A stretch of DNA of 64,000 nt from Bacillus alkalicellulosilyticus (GTDB lineage Bacteria; Bacillota; Bacilli; Bacillales; Bacillaceae_F). Below the pieces are notes generated by a model, which made no database searches, was not told where the DNA came from, and saw only the letters and a list, made by a program, of their open reading frames with translations. Shown piece by piece: positions 17,517-26,882 of this stretch. Location of the stretch: contig NZ_KV917381.1 of NCBI RefSeq assembly GCF_002019795.1, positions 3,132,068-3,196,067 of the forward strand. The letters are read 5' to 3'. Every line of letters starts with the position of its first letter. Position 1 is the first letter of the stretch. Both the position numbers and the translations under genes were made by a program.

Positions 17517-18872
17517 TTACATAAACGGAAACTTCATTCCGCCTTTTCCTTTTTTCTTGCCTTTTCCTTTGGTCATCCCCGTCATTTGCTTCATCATTTT
17601 CTTCATGTCTTCAAACTGCTTAAGGAGACGGTTAACATCTTGAATTGTTGTTCCACTACCTTTTGCAATTCTACGTCGTCGGCTTGCGTTAATAAGACTT
17701 GGCTCTTGTTTTTCAGCCTTTGTCATAGAGCGAACGATTGCTTCGACACGATTGATTTGCTTATCATCGACTTGGAGATTCTTCAGGTTTTTGTTTTTGC
17801 CCATCCCTGGCATCATCCCTAAAAGTTCATCTAGGGGACCCATACTTCGAACTTGGTCAAGCTGTTCAAGAAAATCCTCAAATGTAAAATCCATGTTACG
17901 CATTTTCTTTTCAAGTTCGCGTGCCTTTTCTTCATCTACATTAGCTTGTGCTTTTTCAATGAGGGTTAAGACATCGCCCATCCCAAGAATTCGGGAAGCC
18001 ATTCGTTCTGGATGGAACGGTTCAAGCTGGTCAACCTTTTCTCCCATACCCGCAAACTTAATTGGTGTGTTTGTGACTGCTTTAACAGATAATGCAGCAC
18101 CACCCCGTGTATCTCCATCAAGTTTTGTTAAGACAACACCTGTAATGTCAAGTTGCTCATTAAAGCTTTCTGCAACATTCACTGCGTCTTGACCAGTCAT
18201 TGCATCAACAACAAGGAGTATTTCATCAGGTTTTGTTAATTCTTTGATTTGCTGCAATTCGCCCATGAGCTCTTCATCAATATGTAGCCGACCGGCTGTA
18301 TCAATAATGAGATAGTCATGATGCTCTTCTTTCGCTTTGGCTAGAGCTTGCTCAGCAATCGTAACAGGACTTTCCTTATCACCTAATGAGAAAACTGGCA
18401 TATTAAGCTGTTTCCCTAAGGTTTCAAGCTGCTTAATTGCAGCAGGGCGATAAATATCAGCCGCTACTAGCATCGGATTGCGATTATGCTTCTTGCGAAG
18501 GTGATTGGCAAGCTTAGCTGTTGTCGTTGTTTTTCCTGCCCCTTGCAATCCGACCATCATAACAACAGTTGGTGCTTTTGGAGCAACGGCAATTTTACTT
18601 TGCTCACCGCCCATTAAGGCAGTTAGCTCTTCATTAACAACTTTTATAACTTGTTGTCCTGGAGTTAAACTTTTTAGTACTTCTTGACCTATTGCTCGCT
18701 CTTTCACTTTTGCAATAAAGTCTTTCACGACTTTAAAGTTTACGTCGGCTTCAAGAAGCGCCAGACGAACTTCTCGCATCATTTCTTTTACATCGGCTTC
18801 GGAAACTTTCCCTTTGCCACGAATCTTTTGCATCGTACTTTGCAGGCGTTCAGCTAATCCTTCAAATGCCAA
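17517..18872 (-). CDS. ffh: Signal recognition particle protein Ffh
   Basis: SRP54 GTPase that binds signal sequences and SRP RNA and docks with FtsY. The NG domain holds G1 GLQGAGKTT at 108-116, DTAGRLH and TKLDGD; the C-terminal M domain is methionine-rich (KQFEDMKKMMKQMTGM) and ends in a basic tail with KFPFM. The start is a TTG at 18872 with GGAGG nine bases upstream; the resulting MAFEGLAERLQ agrees with B. subtilis Ffh. It follows ylxM by 13 bases. Confidence 0.97.
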   Translation of the reverse strand: MAFEGLAERLQSTMQKIRGKGKVSEADVKEMMREVRLALLEADVNFKVVKDFIAKVKERAIGQEVLKSLTPGQQVIKVVNEELTALMGGEQSKIAVAPKAPTVVMMVGLQGAGKTTTTAKLANHLRKKHNRNPMLVAADIYRPAAIKQLETLGKQLNMPVFSLGDKESPVTIAEQALAKAKEEHHDYLIIDTAGRLHIDEELMGELQQIKELTKPDEILLVVDAMTGQDAVNVAESFNEQLDITGVVLTKLDGDTRGGAALSVKAVTNTPIKFAGMGEKVDQLEPFHPERMASRILGMGDVLTLIEKAQANVDEEKARELEKKMRNMDFTFEDFLEQLDQVRSMGPLDELLGMMPGMGKNKNLKNLQVDDKQINRVEAIVRSMTKAEKQEPSLINASRRRRIAKGSGTTIQDVNRLLKQFEDMKKMMKQMTGMTKGKGKKKGKGGMKFPFM

Positions 18873-18885
18873 TTCCGATCGCCTC

Positions 18886-19218
18886 CTATTCGAGTTTTTC
18901 TAGAGACTCTATCAGTGCAATGATTTCTTCCGGAGTTGCTTCCTTCTGTTGCACAGTCATTTTTAAGCTAGCTAGTAATTCATTTCGTTGTTCGAATTTT
19001 CCTAGCAACGATAACTTGGTTTCATACTCTTCTAACAGAGACTCAGTTCTCTTTATGTTATCATAAACAGCTTGTCGACTGATTTCAAACTCCTCGGCAA
19101 TTTCACCTAGGGACAGGTCATCTAAATAATACAAAGACATATACTTACTTTGTTTTTCTGTTAAAAGAGATTGATAAAAGTCGAACAAATAGTTCATCCT
19201 CAATGCTTTCTCTAACAC
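18886..19218 (-). CDS. ylxM: YlxM, SRP-associated helix-turn-helix protein
   Basis: Small DNA-binding-like protein (sigma-70 region 4 fold) encoded before ffh in Firmicutes and reported in streptococci to modulate SRP GTPase activity. It contains [17 protein letters not shown] and a helix-turn-helix [25 protein letters not shown]. The frame is open to 19281, but AAGGGG lies seven bases before the GTG at 19218, which gives 110 residues and the family N-terminus. A strong promoter lies about 45 bases upstream. Confidence 0.93.
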   Translation of the reverse strand: MLEKALRMNYLFDFYQSLLTEKQSKYMSLYYLDDLSLGEIAEEFEISRQAVYDNIKRTESLLEEYETKLSLLGKFEQRNELLASLKMTVQQKEATPEEIIALIESLEKLE

Positions 19219-19259
19219 AGGACCACCCCTTGTTAAGTGAATTCCCTTTACAAGATACA

Positions 19260-19288
19260 ATCTTACAACAATCAAAAACAACTGTCAA
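19260..19288 (-). promoter_or_regulatory. Predicted sigma-A promoter for ylxM-ffh
   Basis: TTGACA, 17 bases, TAAGAT: a near-consensus promoter just upstream of the ylxM ribosome binding site. Confidence 0.8.
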
Positions 19289-19654
19289 GTTTTTATCTTA
19301 CTTAGAATCCTGCCAAGTATATTTGGAGAGGACAAATACCCATAAGCTCTCCTGTTCTTCCGTTGCCATAGTCTAATCTCGGCAGGAGGCTTAGTTGTTC
19401 TTACTCTACTCCAGCCTTGCTCTCTCACCCTTCTTAAATGGTTCCATCAAGAAAAACGGATGTTTTTCTTCCTTTCTTTTAAGGAGGGGAGGCGGCAGCT
19501 CTCTTTTGGTGAAAATGTGTGCCTCTAGTTAATAATCGTTACCCGCTCGATTCTTTTTCACGCCTCTCCGGTAACGATTATTCCTTTTCGTTACCCACTC
19601 AACCCTTTTTCACGCCTCTTCGGTAACAGTAAGGCTCTTTTATGAATTGAATTC
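19289..19654. other. Structured non-coding gap between ftsY and ylxM
   Basis: About 370 bases without a credible gene. It holds an outer CCTGCC/GGCAGG pairing (about 19309-19387) enclosing GGAGAG/CTCTCC, an AAGAAAAAC/GTTTTTCTT hairpin near 19450-19471, and the tandem GTTACC hairpins at 19531-19628. No SRP RNA was recognised. Confidence 0.5.
19531..19628. repeat. Two tandem GTTACC hairpins
   Basis: Unit 1: AATAATCGTTACC pairs with GGTAACGATTATT (13 bp). Unit 2: CGTTACC with GGTAAC. Both loops share CTTTTTCACGCCTCT. The flanking stem differs in length but the loop is kept. Confidence 0.7.
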
Positions 19655-19692
19655 AAAAGAAAAACGTCCGAGTTTCCACCCGAACGTCTTAA
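19655..19692 (-). terminator. Intrinsic terminator after ftsY
   Basis: ACGTTCGGGT and ACTCGGACGT form a 10-bp stem with two G-T pairs, loop GGAA, followed by a T-rich run in the minus direction. Confidence 0.8.
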
Positions 19693-19700
19693 CCACGAAT

Positions 19701-20708
19701 TTAAGTCTCTTTTTCCGTTTCTTCTTCCTCTTCAGCGGCTTCAAGAATATCTTTGAATAAACCATACACAAATTGCTCTGCATCAAATGGTTGAAGGTCG
19801 TCCATTTGTTCACCCAGTCCAACAAATTTTACTGGAATGTCTAATTCATTTCGAATGGCTAGAACGATTCCACCCTTGGCTGTACCGTCTAATTTCGTTA
19901 ACACAATTCCTGATACATCTGTCGCTTCACCAAATGTTTTTGCTTGAGTCATAGCATTTTGTCCAGTTGTCGCATCTAGGACAAGAAGTACTTCATGAGG
20001 GGCACCTGGAATTTCTCGTTCAATCACTTTTTTAACCTTCTCAAGCTCTTTCATTAAATTCACTTTGTTTTGAAGACGTCCGGCTGTGTCACATAACAAC
20101 ACATCAACTTCTCTCGATTTAGCGGCTTGGACGGCGTCAAACATCACGGCTGCTGGGTCACTGCCCGCTTGTTGTTTAATGACATCGACTCCTACACGCT
20201 CACCCCACACTTCAAGTTGTTCAATCGCACCTGCTCTAAACGTGTCTCCTGCTGCAAGAAGTACTTTTTTGCCTTCTTCTTTTAACATGTGCGCCATCTT
20301 TCCGATAGTAGTCGTTTTCCCAACTCCGTTTACACCAACAAATAAAATTACAGTCATACCTTCTTGCATGTTTAGACTTGTATCATCGCCATCTTTTTCG
20401 AGTAGGCCGGCTAGTTTTTCAGATATAACGGGCTGGATGTCTTCTGTGTTTTTTATATTTTTTAGTTTCACTTCATCTTTAATTTCATCAATTAATTCCA
20501 TGACCGTGGCGACGCCAACATCAGAGCTAATTAATAGCTCTTCTAGCTCTTCAAAAAAATCTTCATCAACCGTACGATATCGGGCAACTAATTGATTCAT
20601 TTTTCCTACAAACGAATCTCTTGTCTTTTCTAAACCAGATTTAAACTTGTCTGTTACCGTATCTGTTTGTTGTGTAATCTTTTCCTTTAGCTTCTTAAAA
20701 AAACTCAT
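19701..20708 (-). CDS. ftsY: Signal recognition particle receptor FtsY
   Basis: Membrane-associated GTPase that receives the SRP-ribosome complex. The 335-residue protein has a short charged N-terminal A region, the N domain (about 30-105) and the G domain with G1 GVNGVGKT at 125-132, DTAGRLQ, TKLDGTAKGG and the C-terminal GLGEQMDDLQPF. It follows smc by 18 bases and is closed by its own terminator, so smc and ftsY form a pair as in B. subtilis. Confidence 0.97.
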   Translation of the reverse strand: MSFFKKLKEKITQQTDTVTDKFKSGLEKTRDSFVGKMNQLVARYRTVDEDFFEELEELLISSDVGVATVMELIDEIKDEVKLKNIKNTEDIQPVISEKLAGLLEKDGDDTSLNMQEGMTVILFVGVNGVGKTTTIGKMAHMLKEEGKKVLLAAGDTFRAGAIEQLEVWGERVGVDVIKQQAGSDPAAVMFDAVQAAKSREVDVLLCDTAGRLQNKVNLMKELEKVKKVIEREIPGAPHEVLLVLDATTGQNAMTQAKTFGEATDVSGIVLTKLDGTAKGGIVLAIRNELDIPVKFVGLGEQMDDLQPFDAEQFVYGLFKDILEAAEEEEETEKET

Positions 20709-20726
20709 CGTTTCGCCTCCAACATA

Positions 20727-23700
20727 TTATGAACTTTCTACAAATTCCTTTGAATCTTCTAATCGAACAGAAACCATACGAGATACACCTGACTCTTGCA
20801 TGGTTACACCATACAGAGCATCGGCTTCTTCCATTGTACCTTTTCGGTGAGTAATAACAATAAATTGTGTCTCTCCACTAAATACCTTTAAATATCGAGC
20901 AAATCGACTTACATTCGCTTCGTCTAAAGCAGCTTCCACCTCATCAAGTACACAGAATGGAACTGGTCTTACTTTGAGTATCGCAAATAGTAAGGCGATT
21001 GCTGTAAGAGCTCGTTCTCCCCCAGATAACAACGCAAGATGCTGTAACTTTTTTCCTGGAGGTCTCGCTAGAATATCAACCCCTGTGGATAATAAGTTTT
21101 CTGGGTCTGTAAGCACTAAATCAGCCTCACCGCCACCGAAGAGTTCTTTAAAGACCACTTGAAAATGGGCTTTAATTTGCTCAAATGATTCACTAAAGCG
21201 CTTAGACATCTCTTCATCCATTTCTTTGATAACGGAGTAAAGCGTATTTTTGGCGTCTACTAAATCCTGTTGCTGAGCTTGTAAAAATTGAAACCTTTCG
21301 TTGACTCTTTCATATTCTTCAATTGCCCCTAAGTTTACGGTACCTAGCTCCTCGATCGCAAGTTTTATCAGCTTTACTTTCGTTCGTGCTTCTTCAATCG
21401 GCATCATAAGTGGAAATTGCTCTTTAGCAAGTTCATAGCTTAGCTCATATTCTTCACGTAACATCGTCAGTCGGTTATCTAACTCCACATCAAGACGTGT
21501 TACTTTCACTTCTTTTTCATGCATTTCATTCACAACTAGCTTTAAATGACTTTTTGAACGTTTGCCCTCTTGTTCAAGTACTGATATTTCTTGTTCTATT
21601 TTTCGTCGTTCTTCTCGCTTGTCACGAATAATAGAGAGCAATTCATCTTTTTTCTTCCGGTGTCGGTCAATTTTTTCATCAATTGTTTCTTCACCTGAAG
21701 AATTCTTTGAGGCTTCATTCTCTAATAACCAGAAATTCTCTTCTGTCTCTTGCAAGTTTTCTTTGAGGATTCTCTCTTCCTCACGTAATCGCTCGACAGT
21801 TTGAGTCTGGTTTGCTAAGCGTTCCTCTTCTTTTGCCAACTCTATCTTCATATTCATCACTTCAGCCTGAAGCGTTTCTTTTGAAGATTGTTGAGATTTA
21901 CGTTTTTCTTCAATGTCTTCTACTTGATGTTCAAGCTGTTCTGCTTTATGTGTTAATTGAATGGCAACCTCTTTAAGTTCATGAAGTCGCTCTTCTAATC
22001 GTTTCATTTCTTGTCTATAGCTAGTTTGTTCACGGTCAAATAAGGCGAGTCTTTCATTTATGTTCTTCTCTTCTAGTTCAACTTCACGTAATTTTGACTT
22101 TTGTTGTTGTTCTGTATTTCTTGCTTGTTCCCCTTGCTCTCTAAGTTGTTCAAGTTCTTCTTCATTGGCTTGAACCGTCTGTTTAAGTTGTTTTACTACA
22201 CCCTCAAGCTTGGTTGTCGTTTCCTCCATCGATGCAAGCTTTTCCGACAAACCTTCTAATTCTCGCTGTCTTCCAAGTAATGGGGTCGTATTTTTTTTAA
22301 CAGAACCCCCAGTCATTGCTCCTCCCGGGTTAATCACATCGCCTTCAGTTGTGACAATTCGATGCTTGTACCCAGTGATTCGTGCGATTTCATTTGCGCC
22401 TTCTAGTGATGAAGCAATAAGCACATGACCTAGAAGATTAGACATCACTTGTTCGTATGTTTTTTCATAGGTTACAAGTTCTGATGCGACACCAACAAAT
22501 TCACGATGTCCTTGAATGGACTGAAGTACATGAGGTGAGATAGATCTGCCCTTAATAACAGGTAATGGCAAAAACGTAGATCGGCCATATCTATTTTTCT
22601 TTAAAAATTGAATGGCTTGACGTGCAGATGCTTCACTATTTACGACAACATGTTGTGTTGCCCCACCTAACGCGATTTCAATCGCTGTTTCATATTGTTT
22701 TGGTACACTAATTAATTCAGCGATGGCTCCGATAATTCCGGATAATTGATTTCCTCTAGCTTTTAAAACTTCTTTAACGCCTTGGAAAAAGCCAGAAAAG
22801 TCTGTTTGCATCTCTTCTAATACTTCTTTTCTTGACCGAACTTGTTGCAATAGATGGTACGCTTCATATAGTTGCGTTTGCTTCTTTTGGTACTCATTCT
22901 TTTGTTGTTCAAGCTTGACTTGCATCGATCTGAATTTTGAAACCTTTTCTTCGAGGTCCTTGCTTTTTTGTTGAACGAGCTTCACTAGTTTTTCTTTTTC
23001 TTCACTAATGCTTTGTCTTGACTGAAGTAAGCCTTCGTTGTTTTCAATTAGTCGTTCACTTTTGATTTTTGTTTGTTGCAGTTGCTCTTCAACATACCGA
23101 TTTTCATTCCGTGTAGAGGCTTGCTCATTTAACACCTCTATGTAATCTGACTTCAGTCGGTCTAGTTCCTTCTCTAAATCTTCAGCTGCAACACTTAAGT
23201 TTTGTTGTTTGGAGTTCATGTCGTTTTTTAAGTTGAGAACTAGCGCTTCTATCTGCTGTAATTTTTCTTGTTCTTTAGATAAAAGTTGTTGATAGTTTCC
23301 TTTTTTTGCTTTTAACTCTTCTACTTGCTTTACAAGTTGTTCTCTATTCGCTGAGAAGTTTTTCTTTCTCTCTTTGAGAACTTCTTTTTGCCCTTCACTC
23401 TTTTCAAGCTCTGCACTAATCTCTAAAAGGATGTCTTGATTCTCATTCATACCCTCATCTAGTTCTTTCATGGCTGTTCTCATCAAATCAATTTCTTGTT
23501 CGGATTTAGCTACTTCTTGAGAGAGAGAATTATGCTGTTGTTCAAGTCGTTCAATGGTTTGCTTTTGTTCCGTCCAATCATGATGTAAGTCCGTTATTTC
23601 TTGAACAATTAATGCAACATCAACCTTTTGGAGCTCTTCCTTTTTTTCTAAAAAATCTTTAGCAATGGAAGCTTGTATTTGTAATGGTTCCACCTGGCCT

Positions 23701-24296
23701 TCAAGCTCATGAATAATATCTTCTACACGGTATAAATTTTCTTGAGTTTCGGCTAATTTTCGTTCCGCTTTTATTTTTCTTGTTTTATACTTTAGAACTC
23801 CTGCAGCCTCCTCAAAAATCACACGGCGGTCTTCTCCTTTACTACTAAGGATTTCCTCGACCTTTCCTTGTCCAATAATTGAGTATGCTTCTTTTCCTAA
23901 TCCGGAATCTAGAAATAGATCAACAATATCTTTTAGTCGGCATGATTGCTTATTGATAAAATACTCACTATCGCCCGTACGGTATACCCGTCGAGTGATA
24001 CTTACTTCCGTATAATCTATTGGTATATATTGGTCCTCATTATCTAAAACAAGGGATATTTCTGCAAAATTTAACGGTTTACGAGAATCACTACCGGCAA
24101 AGATGATGTCCTCCATTTTAGAGCCACGTAATGATTTAGCTGATTGTTCACCTAAAACCCAGCGAACGCCGTCAGAAATATTACTTTTCCCACTTCCATT
24201 CGGGCCAACAACAGCCGTAACCCCTTTATCAAATTCTATTGTCATTCGTTCAGCGAATGATTTAAAACCAATGACCTCTAATCGCTTGAGGAACAT
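20727..24296 (-). CDS. smc: Chromosome condensation protein SMC
   Basis: Condensin ATPase that folds and segregates the chromosome with ScpA and ScpB. At 1189 residues it has the full five-part layout: N-terminal head with Walker A GPNGSGKSN at 31-39, a long coiled coil, a hinge around 510-670 (SGIIGAIAEL, GGAMTGGSVKKN), a second coiled coil, and the C-terminal head with signature LSGGERALTAIALLFAI and Walker B CVLDEVEAALD. The ATG at 24296 follows GGGAGG. In B. subtilis rnc lies directly upstream; here two plus-strand genes intervene. Confidence 0.98.
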   Translation of the reverse strand: MFLKRLEVIGFKSFAERMTIEFDKGVTAVVGPNGSGKSNISDGVRWVLGEQSAKSLRGSKMEDIIFAGSDSRKPLNFAEISLVLDNEDQYIPIDYTEVSITRRVYRTGDSEYFINKQSCRLKDIVDLFLDSGLGKEAYSIIGQGKVEEILSSKGEDRRVIFEEAAGVLKYKTRKIKAERKLAETQENLYRVEDIIHELEGQVEPLQIQASIAKDFLEKKEELQKVDVALIVQEITDLHHDWTEQKQTIERLEQQHNSLSQEVAKSEQEIDLMRTAMKELDEGMNENQDILLEISAELEKSEGQKEVLKERKKNFSANREQLVKQVEELKAKKGNYQQLLSKEQEKLQQIEALVLNLKNDMNSKQQNLSVAAEDLEKELDRLKSDYIEVLNEQASTRNENRYVEEQLQQTKIKSERLIENNEGLLQSRQSISEEKEKLVKLVQQKSKDLEEKVSKFRSMQVKLEQQKNEYQKKQTQLYEAYHLLQQVRSRKEVLEEMQTDFSGFFQGVKEVLKARGNQLSGIIGAIAELISVPKQYETAIEIALGGATQHVVVNSEASARQAIQFLKKNRYGRSTFLPLPVIKGRSISPHVLQSIQGHREFVGVASELVTYEKTYEQVMSNLLGHVLIASSLEGANEIARITGYKHRIVTTEGDVINPGGAMTGGSVKKNTTPLLGRQRELEGLSEKLASMEETTTKLEGVVKQLKQTVQANEEELEQLREQGEQARNTEQQQKSKLREVELEEKNINERLALFDREQTSYRQEMKRLEERLHELKEVAIQLTHKAEQLEHQVEDIEEKRKSQQSSKETLQAEVMNMKIELAKEEERLANQTQTVERLREEERILKENLQETEENFWLLENEASKNSSGEETIDEKIDRHRKKKDELLSIIRDKREERRKIEQEISVLEQEGKRSKSHLKLVVNEMHEKEVKVTRLDVELDNRLTMLREEYELSYELAKEQFPLMMPIEEARTKVKLIKLAIEELGTVNLGAIEEYERVNERFQFLQAQQQDLVDAKNTLYSVIKEMDEEMSKRFSESFEQIKAHFQVVFKELFGGGEADLVLTDPENLLSTGVDILARPPGKKLQHLALLSGGERALTAIALLFAILKVRPVPFCVLDEVEAALDEANVSRFARYLKVFSGETQFIVITHRKGTMEEADALYGVTMQESGVSRMVSVRLEDSKEFVESS

Positions 24297-24314
24297 CCTT
24301 TTTTCCTCCCTACC

Positions 24315-24343
24315 TTGTAATCCTAACTAACCTATTTTATCAT
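24315..24343 (+). promoter_or_regulatory. Candidate promoter for the DUF1128 gene
   Basis: TTGTAA, 17 bases, TATCAT on the plus strand, about 65 bases before the TTG start. It would overlap the upstream region of smc. Confidence 0.35.
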
Positions 24344-24406
24344 ATAAAGGAGTAAAGAAAAACGTTATCTCAATGAGTTACTACAAAATAGAAAGGGTGA
24401 GTAGCA

Positions 24407-24631
24407 TTGGATTTAACAGTGAAAACGGAAGAAAACCTCTATTATATGATTGAAGAAATTAAAAAAAAGCTTCAAGTCGTTAATGGTGGCGCTATTCGAC
24501 CAGAAGGATTTGATGTCAAACATTATGATGATATTCATGATATCTATTCGATGGTTATGCGTCAAAACAGTGTCTCGGTACGTGAGCTTGATGCGATTAT
24601 TACTGAATTAAGTAAACTTCGTAAAGTATAA
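24407..24631 (+). CDS. DUF1128 family (YfkK-like) protein
   Basis: A 74-residue soluble protein of unknown function. The pattern NLYYMIEEIKKKLQVVN...YDDIHDIYSMVMRQNSVSVRELDAIITELSKLRK resembles the small helical YfkK/DUF1128 family of bacilli. The start is TTG at 24407, preceded by AAAGGGTGAG; there is no ATG nearby that would keep the conserved N-terminal helix. It is on the plus strand, divergent from smc, and appears to be an insertion into the usual rnc-smc junction. Confidence 0.8.
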   Translation: MDLTVKTEENLYYMIEEIKKKLQVVNGGAIRPEGFDVKHYDDIHDIYSMVMRQNSVSVRELDAIITELSKLRKV

Positions 24632-24751
24632 TTACTGTAAAAAGATTTGTTTAGCTCTTGTCCTCATTCCTCAATTCATCTCATGTTTCTATTCTATTTA
24701 AGATAAATCCTACATAGATTAGAGAAGCATAATTAAAGAGAGGGATGGGAC

Positions 24752-25579
24752 ATGTTAAACTCAAATTTAGAAATAAGCGTATGGGAAGAACATCAATTTT
24801 GGTTAGAAATCCTTGAAGACCATGCTCATTTTATTCATGATTTTCTTGCCCCTTCAGAAACCAAATGGATTGATATGGCAAAGCAGTATATCACGAGTTT
24901 TCAACAGCTTCAACAGCAACTTCAAACCATCCCATCAACGTCTCCACTTGATTCTAACGAAATGATACAGATTGCTCACCTAATTGAGCCTTATGCTCTA
25001 GGGTATTATAAGTTTGAAGGGCATATCCAACAACTCCGAGTTTTTAATGAAGTAAATCTTAATTTACCCCCAACTTATTTAAATGGAACGTTAAATGAAA
25101 ATGAAGAATATTTGCGTCTTCTCTCGTATTATAAAGAAGGAAAAAATCCTCCCTTATTACGATTAGATGCGTTAATGGATTTATGGCTCGAAGACCAAGT
25201 GGGTCATGCGGCCTTACTCGTTCGCGCTCTTGATGGCGTTGAACTTGCTCTGGTTCAAAAGACTGAACTCTACAAGCAACAGTTCCAAGCTCATATGTTA
25301 AAAAACAAATCTATCAAAAGCTATCTTCGTTTTATTCCAAGTGGGTCACCCATTGAACAACGCTTTGCAAAAGAAGTGGCTCAATCTGTGCATGATTTAA
25401 ATGAGTTTGTACTCTCAATCGTTACACTGTTTAAAAGTGATTCTGTATTAAACCAAACAAACCTACGATTTCTAGAGCACCATTTTCCTGAGTCTTGTTA
25501 TTTCTTACGAAAGCTTATTTTATATGTGCCAGATATCCAGATTTCCCCATGTGCCTTACAAAAACCCTCGTTTCGATAA
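24752..25579 (+). CDS. DUF2935 family protein
   Basis: A 275-residue protein that I place in the DUF2935 family: two related four-helix halves, each opening with a similar motif (WEEHQFWLEILEDHAHFIHDFL near residue 10 and LWLEDQVGHAALLVRALDGVE near 150). The repeated His and Glu residues suggest metal binding, but no function is known to me. The ATG at 24752 follows GAGAGGGATGGGAC. It is in the same direction as the DUF1128 gene, 120 bases behind it, and ends at a terminator. Confidence 0.82.
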   Translation: MLNSNLEISVWEEHQFWLEILEDHAHFIHDFLAPSETKWIDMAKQYITSFQQLQQQLQTIPSTSPLDSNEMIQIAHLIEPYALGYYKFEGHIQQLRVFNEVNLNLPPTYLNGTLNENEEYLRLLSYYKEGKNPPLLRLDALMDLWLEDQVGHAALLVRALDGVELALVQKTELYKQQFQAHMLKNKSIKSYLRFIPSGSPIEQRFAKEVAQSVHDLNEFVLSIVTLFKSDSVLNQTNLRFLEHHFPESCYFLRKLILYVPDIQISPCALQKPSFR

Positions 25580-25606
25580 AAAAAGCGACAAAGTCGCCCT
25601 TTTTTA
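25577..25606. terminator. Terminator with GCGACAAAGTCGC core
   Basis: A7, GCGAC-AAA-GTCGC, CC, T6: a bidirectional-looking terminator immediately after the DUF2935 stop. It leads directly into repeat E4. Confidence 0.75.
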
Positions 25607-25696
25607 GAAGCAAGGAGCGTAGCTACTGCCTTTTTTAAAGTGTTTTACAAGTGCCTTTCTTGTAAAACACGCGCAGTGTGCGAAGCCCTTGCTCTC
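25607..25696 (+). repeat. Structured intergenic repeat, copy E4
   Basis: The best-preserved copy. P1 GCAAGG (25610-25615) with CCTTGC (25687-25692); P2 ACTGC with GCAGT; P3 GTGTTTTACAAG with CTTGTAAAACAC, loop TGCCTTT. Both internal-loop motifs are present (GAGCGTAGC and GTGCGAAGCC). Confidence 0.85.
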
Positions 25697-25766
25697 CCCT
25701 GAGTCTTCCTGCAGGGTTTCTATGAATTTCTAAAATTTTTTAGATAGATACATCGATAAAAACAAT

Positions 25767-25805
25767 AAACAAACCCACAATGTGATTGTCCATTGTGGGT
25801 TTGTT
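25767..25805. terminator. Intrinsic terminator after rnc
   Basis: ACAAACCCACAATG and its complement form a 14-bp perfect stem around an 8-base loop. A T-rich tract follows in the minus direction, ending rnc transcripts. Confidence 0.85.
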
Positions 25806-26597
25806 CTATTGAATCTCTTCACTTAATTTTAATAACGCTTGTTGTGCCGCATGTTGTTCTGCCTCTTTTTTGGATCGCCCGATTCCAACACCTAGGATTT
25901 GTTGATTTAATAATACCTCCGAGACAAATTCCCGGCTATGCGCAGGGCCTCGTTCTTGTACAATTTCATATTGTATTTGACCAATATTATCTCGTTGAAC
26001 AAACTCTTGAAGTTGACTCTTGAAATCCATCATATGAGAAAAAGCACCATCGTTGATTTTAGGGTAAATGGTCCGATTTAAGAAATCGTAAACAGCATCC
26101 AAATCATGATCAAGGTATAATGCACCAATAAACGACTCAAAAATATCAGCTAATAGAGCAGGGCGACGTCTACCACCAGTCATTTCTTCTCCTTTTCCAA
26201 GAAGAACTAGTTTACCGAACCCTAACTCGCTCGCCATATTGGCTAACGAAGCTTCACAAACAATCGCAGCTCTAAGCTTCGTCATATCTCCTTCTGTCAT
26301 TGCCTCATAATTTTTGTATAAATATTGTGATACTGCTAATTCCAAGACAGCATCTCCTAAAAATTCTAACCTTTCATTATCCTTGCAAGAATTAATACGA
26401 TGCTCATTCACATAGGATGAATGGGTAAATGATTGGACTAGTAATTTATGGTCATGAAACGTAACTTCAAGGTCAGCCTCAAGTTGTCTGAAATTTTCTT
26501 TTTGGGCTTCTGTTAGCGTCACTTTTTTAGATTTGTGCTTTCGGTCATATTGACCAGGGACATAGCGTTTGCGATAGTTTCTTGAAGAGTGTGGCAT
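25806..26597 (-). CDS. rnc: Ribonuclease III
   Basis: Double-strand-specific endoribonuclease for rRNA and mRNA processing. The catalytic signature [14 protein letters not shown] is present, then the dimerisation region and a C-terminal dsRNA-binding domain ([12 protein letters not shown] to [16 protein letters not shown]). The frame runs to 26642, but AAAGG lies ten bases before the ATG at 26597, giving 263 residues. It is separated from acpP by about 285 bases with a terminator and repeat E6, and from smc by two inserted genes. Confidence 0.96.
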   Translation of the reverse strand: MPHSSRNYRKRYVPGQYDRKHKSKKVTLTEAQKENFRQLEADLEVTFHDHKLLVQSFTHSSYVNEHRINSCKDNERLEFLGDAVLELAVSQYLYKNYEAMTEGDMTKLRAAIVCEASLANMASELGFGKLVLLGKGEEMTGGRRRPALLADIFESFIGALYLDHDLDAVYDFLNRTIYPKINDGAFSHMMDFKSQLQEFVQRDNIGQIQYEIVQERGPAHSREFVSEVLLNQQILGVGIGRSKKEAEQHAAQQALLKLSEEIQ

Positions 26598-26658
26598 GTA
26601 AACCGAACCTTTCAATTCAAATTTTCTTAAGAAAAACCGCAAAGCGGTCTTTGATTAC

Positions 26659-26732
26659 TTGCGATGTGCGAAGTCACTGCCTTCTTTTGAAAAAGTGCTT
26701 TAGTACGAGCAGTGAGCGAAACCATCGCCCCT
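26659..26732 (+). repeat. Structured intergenic repeat, copy E6
   Basis: P1 GCGATG with CATCGC; P2 TCACTGC with GCAGTGA; both internal-loop motifs intact (GTGCGAAG and GAGCGAAACC). P3 has decayed to a short stretch. A short hairpin of the CCGCAAAGCGG type precedes it. Confidence 0.75.
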
Positions 26733-26817
26733 CCTAAACATGCTTACAAGACATCTATGTCTATGAGCATGCATTATTTTTCATTTAATCAAAACGACAA
26801 AGGCGCTTTTATTAAAT

Positions 26818-26853
26818 GAAAGCAAGTCCCACCTTCGTGCATGGGACTTGCCC
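26818..26853 (-). terminator. Intrinsic terminator after acpP
   Basis: GCAAGTCCCA with TGGGACTTGC around a 10-base loop, then TTTC in the minus direction. Confidence 0.7.
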
Positions 26854-26882
26854 CATATACCCCATATGGGAATAATATCAAA

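Noticed and set aside
19219-19700. SRP RNA gene near ffh and ftsY
   Set aside because: I looked for the conserved GGAA tetraloop helix in the ftsY-ylxM gap and did not see a convincing one; in Bacillus scr lies near dnaX.
19640-19825. 61-residue minus-strand frame at the end of ftsY
   Set aside because: It is out-of-frame within the ftsY 3' end and runs through its terminator.
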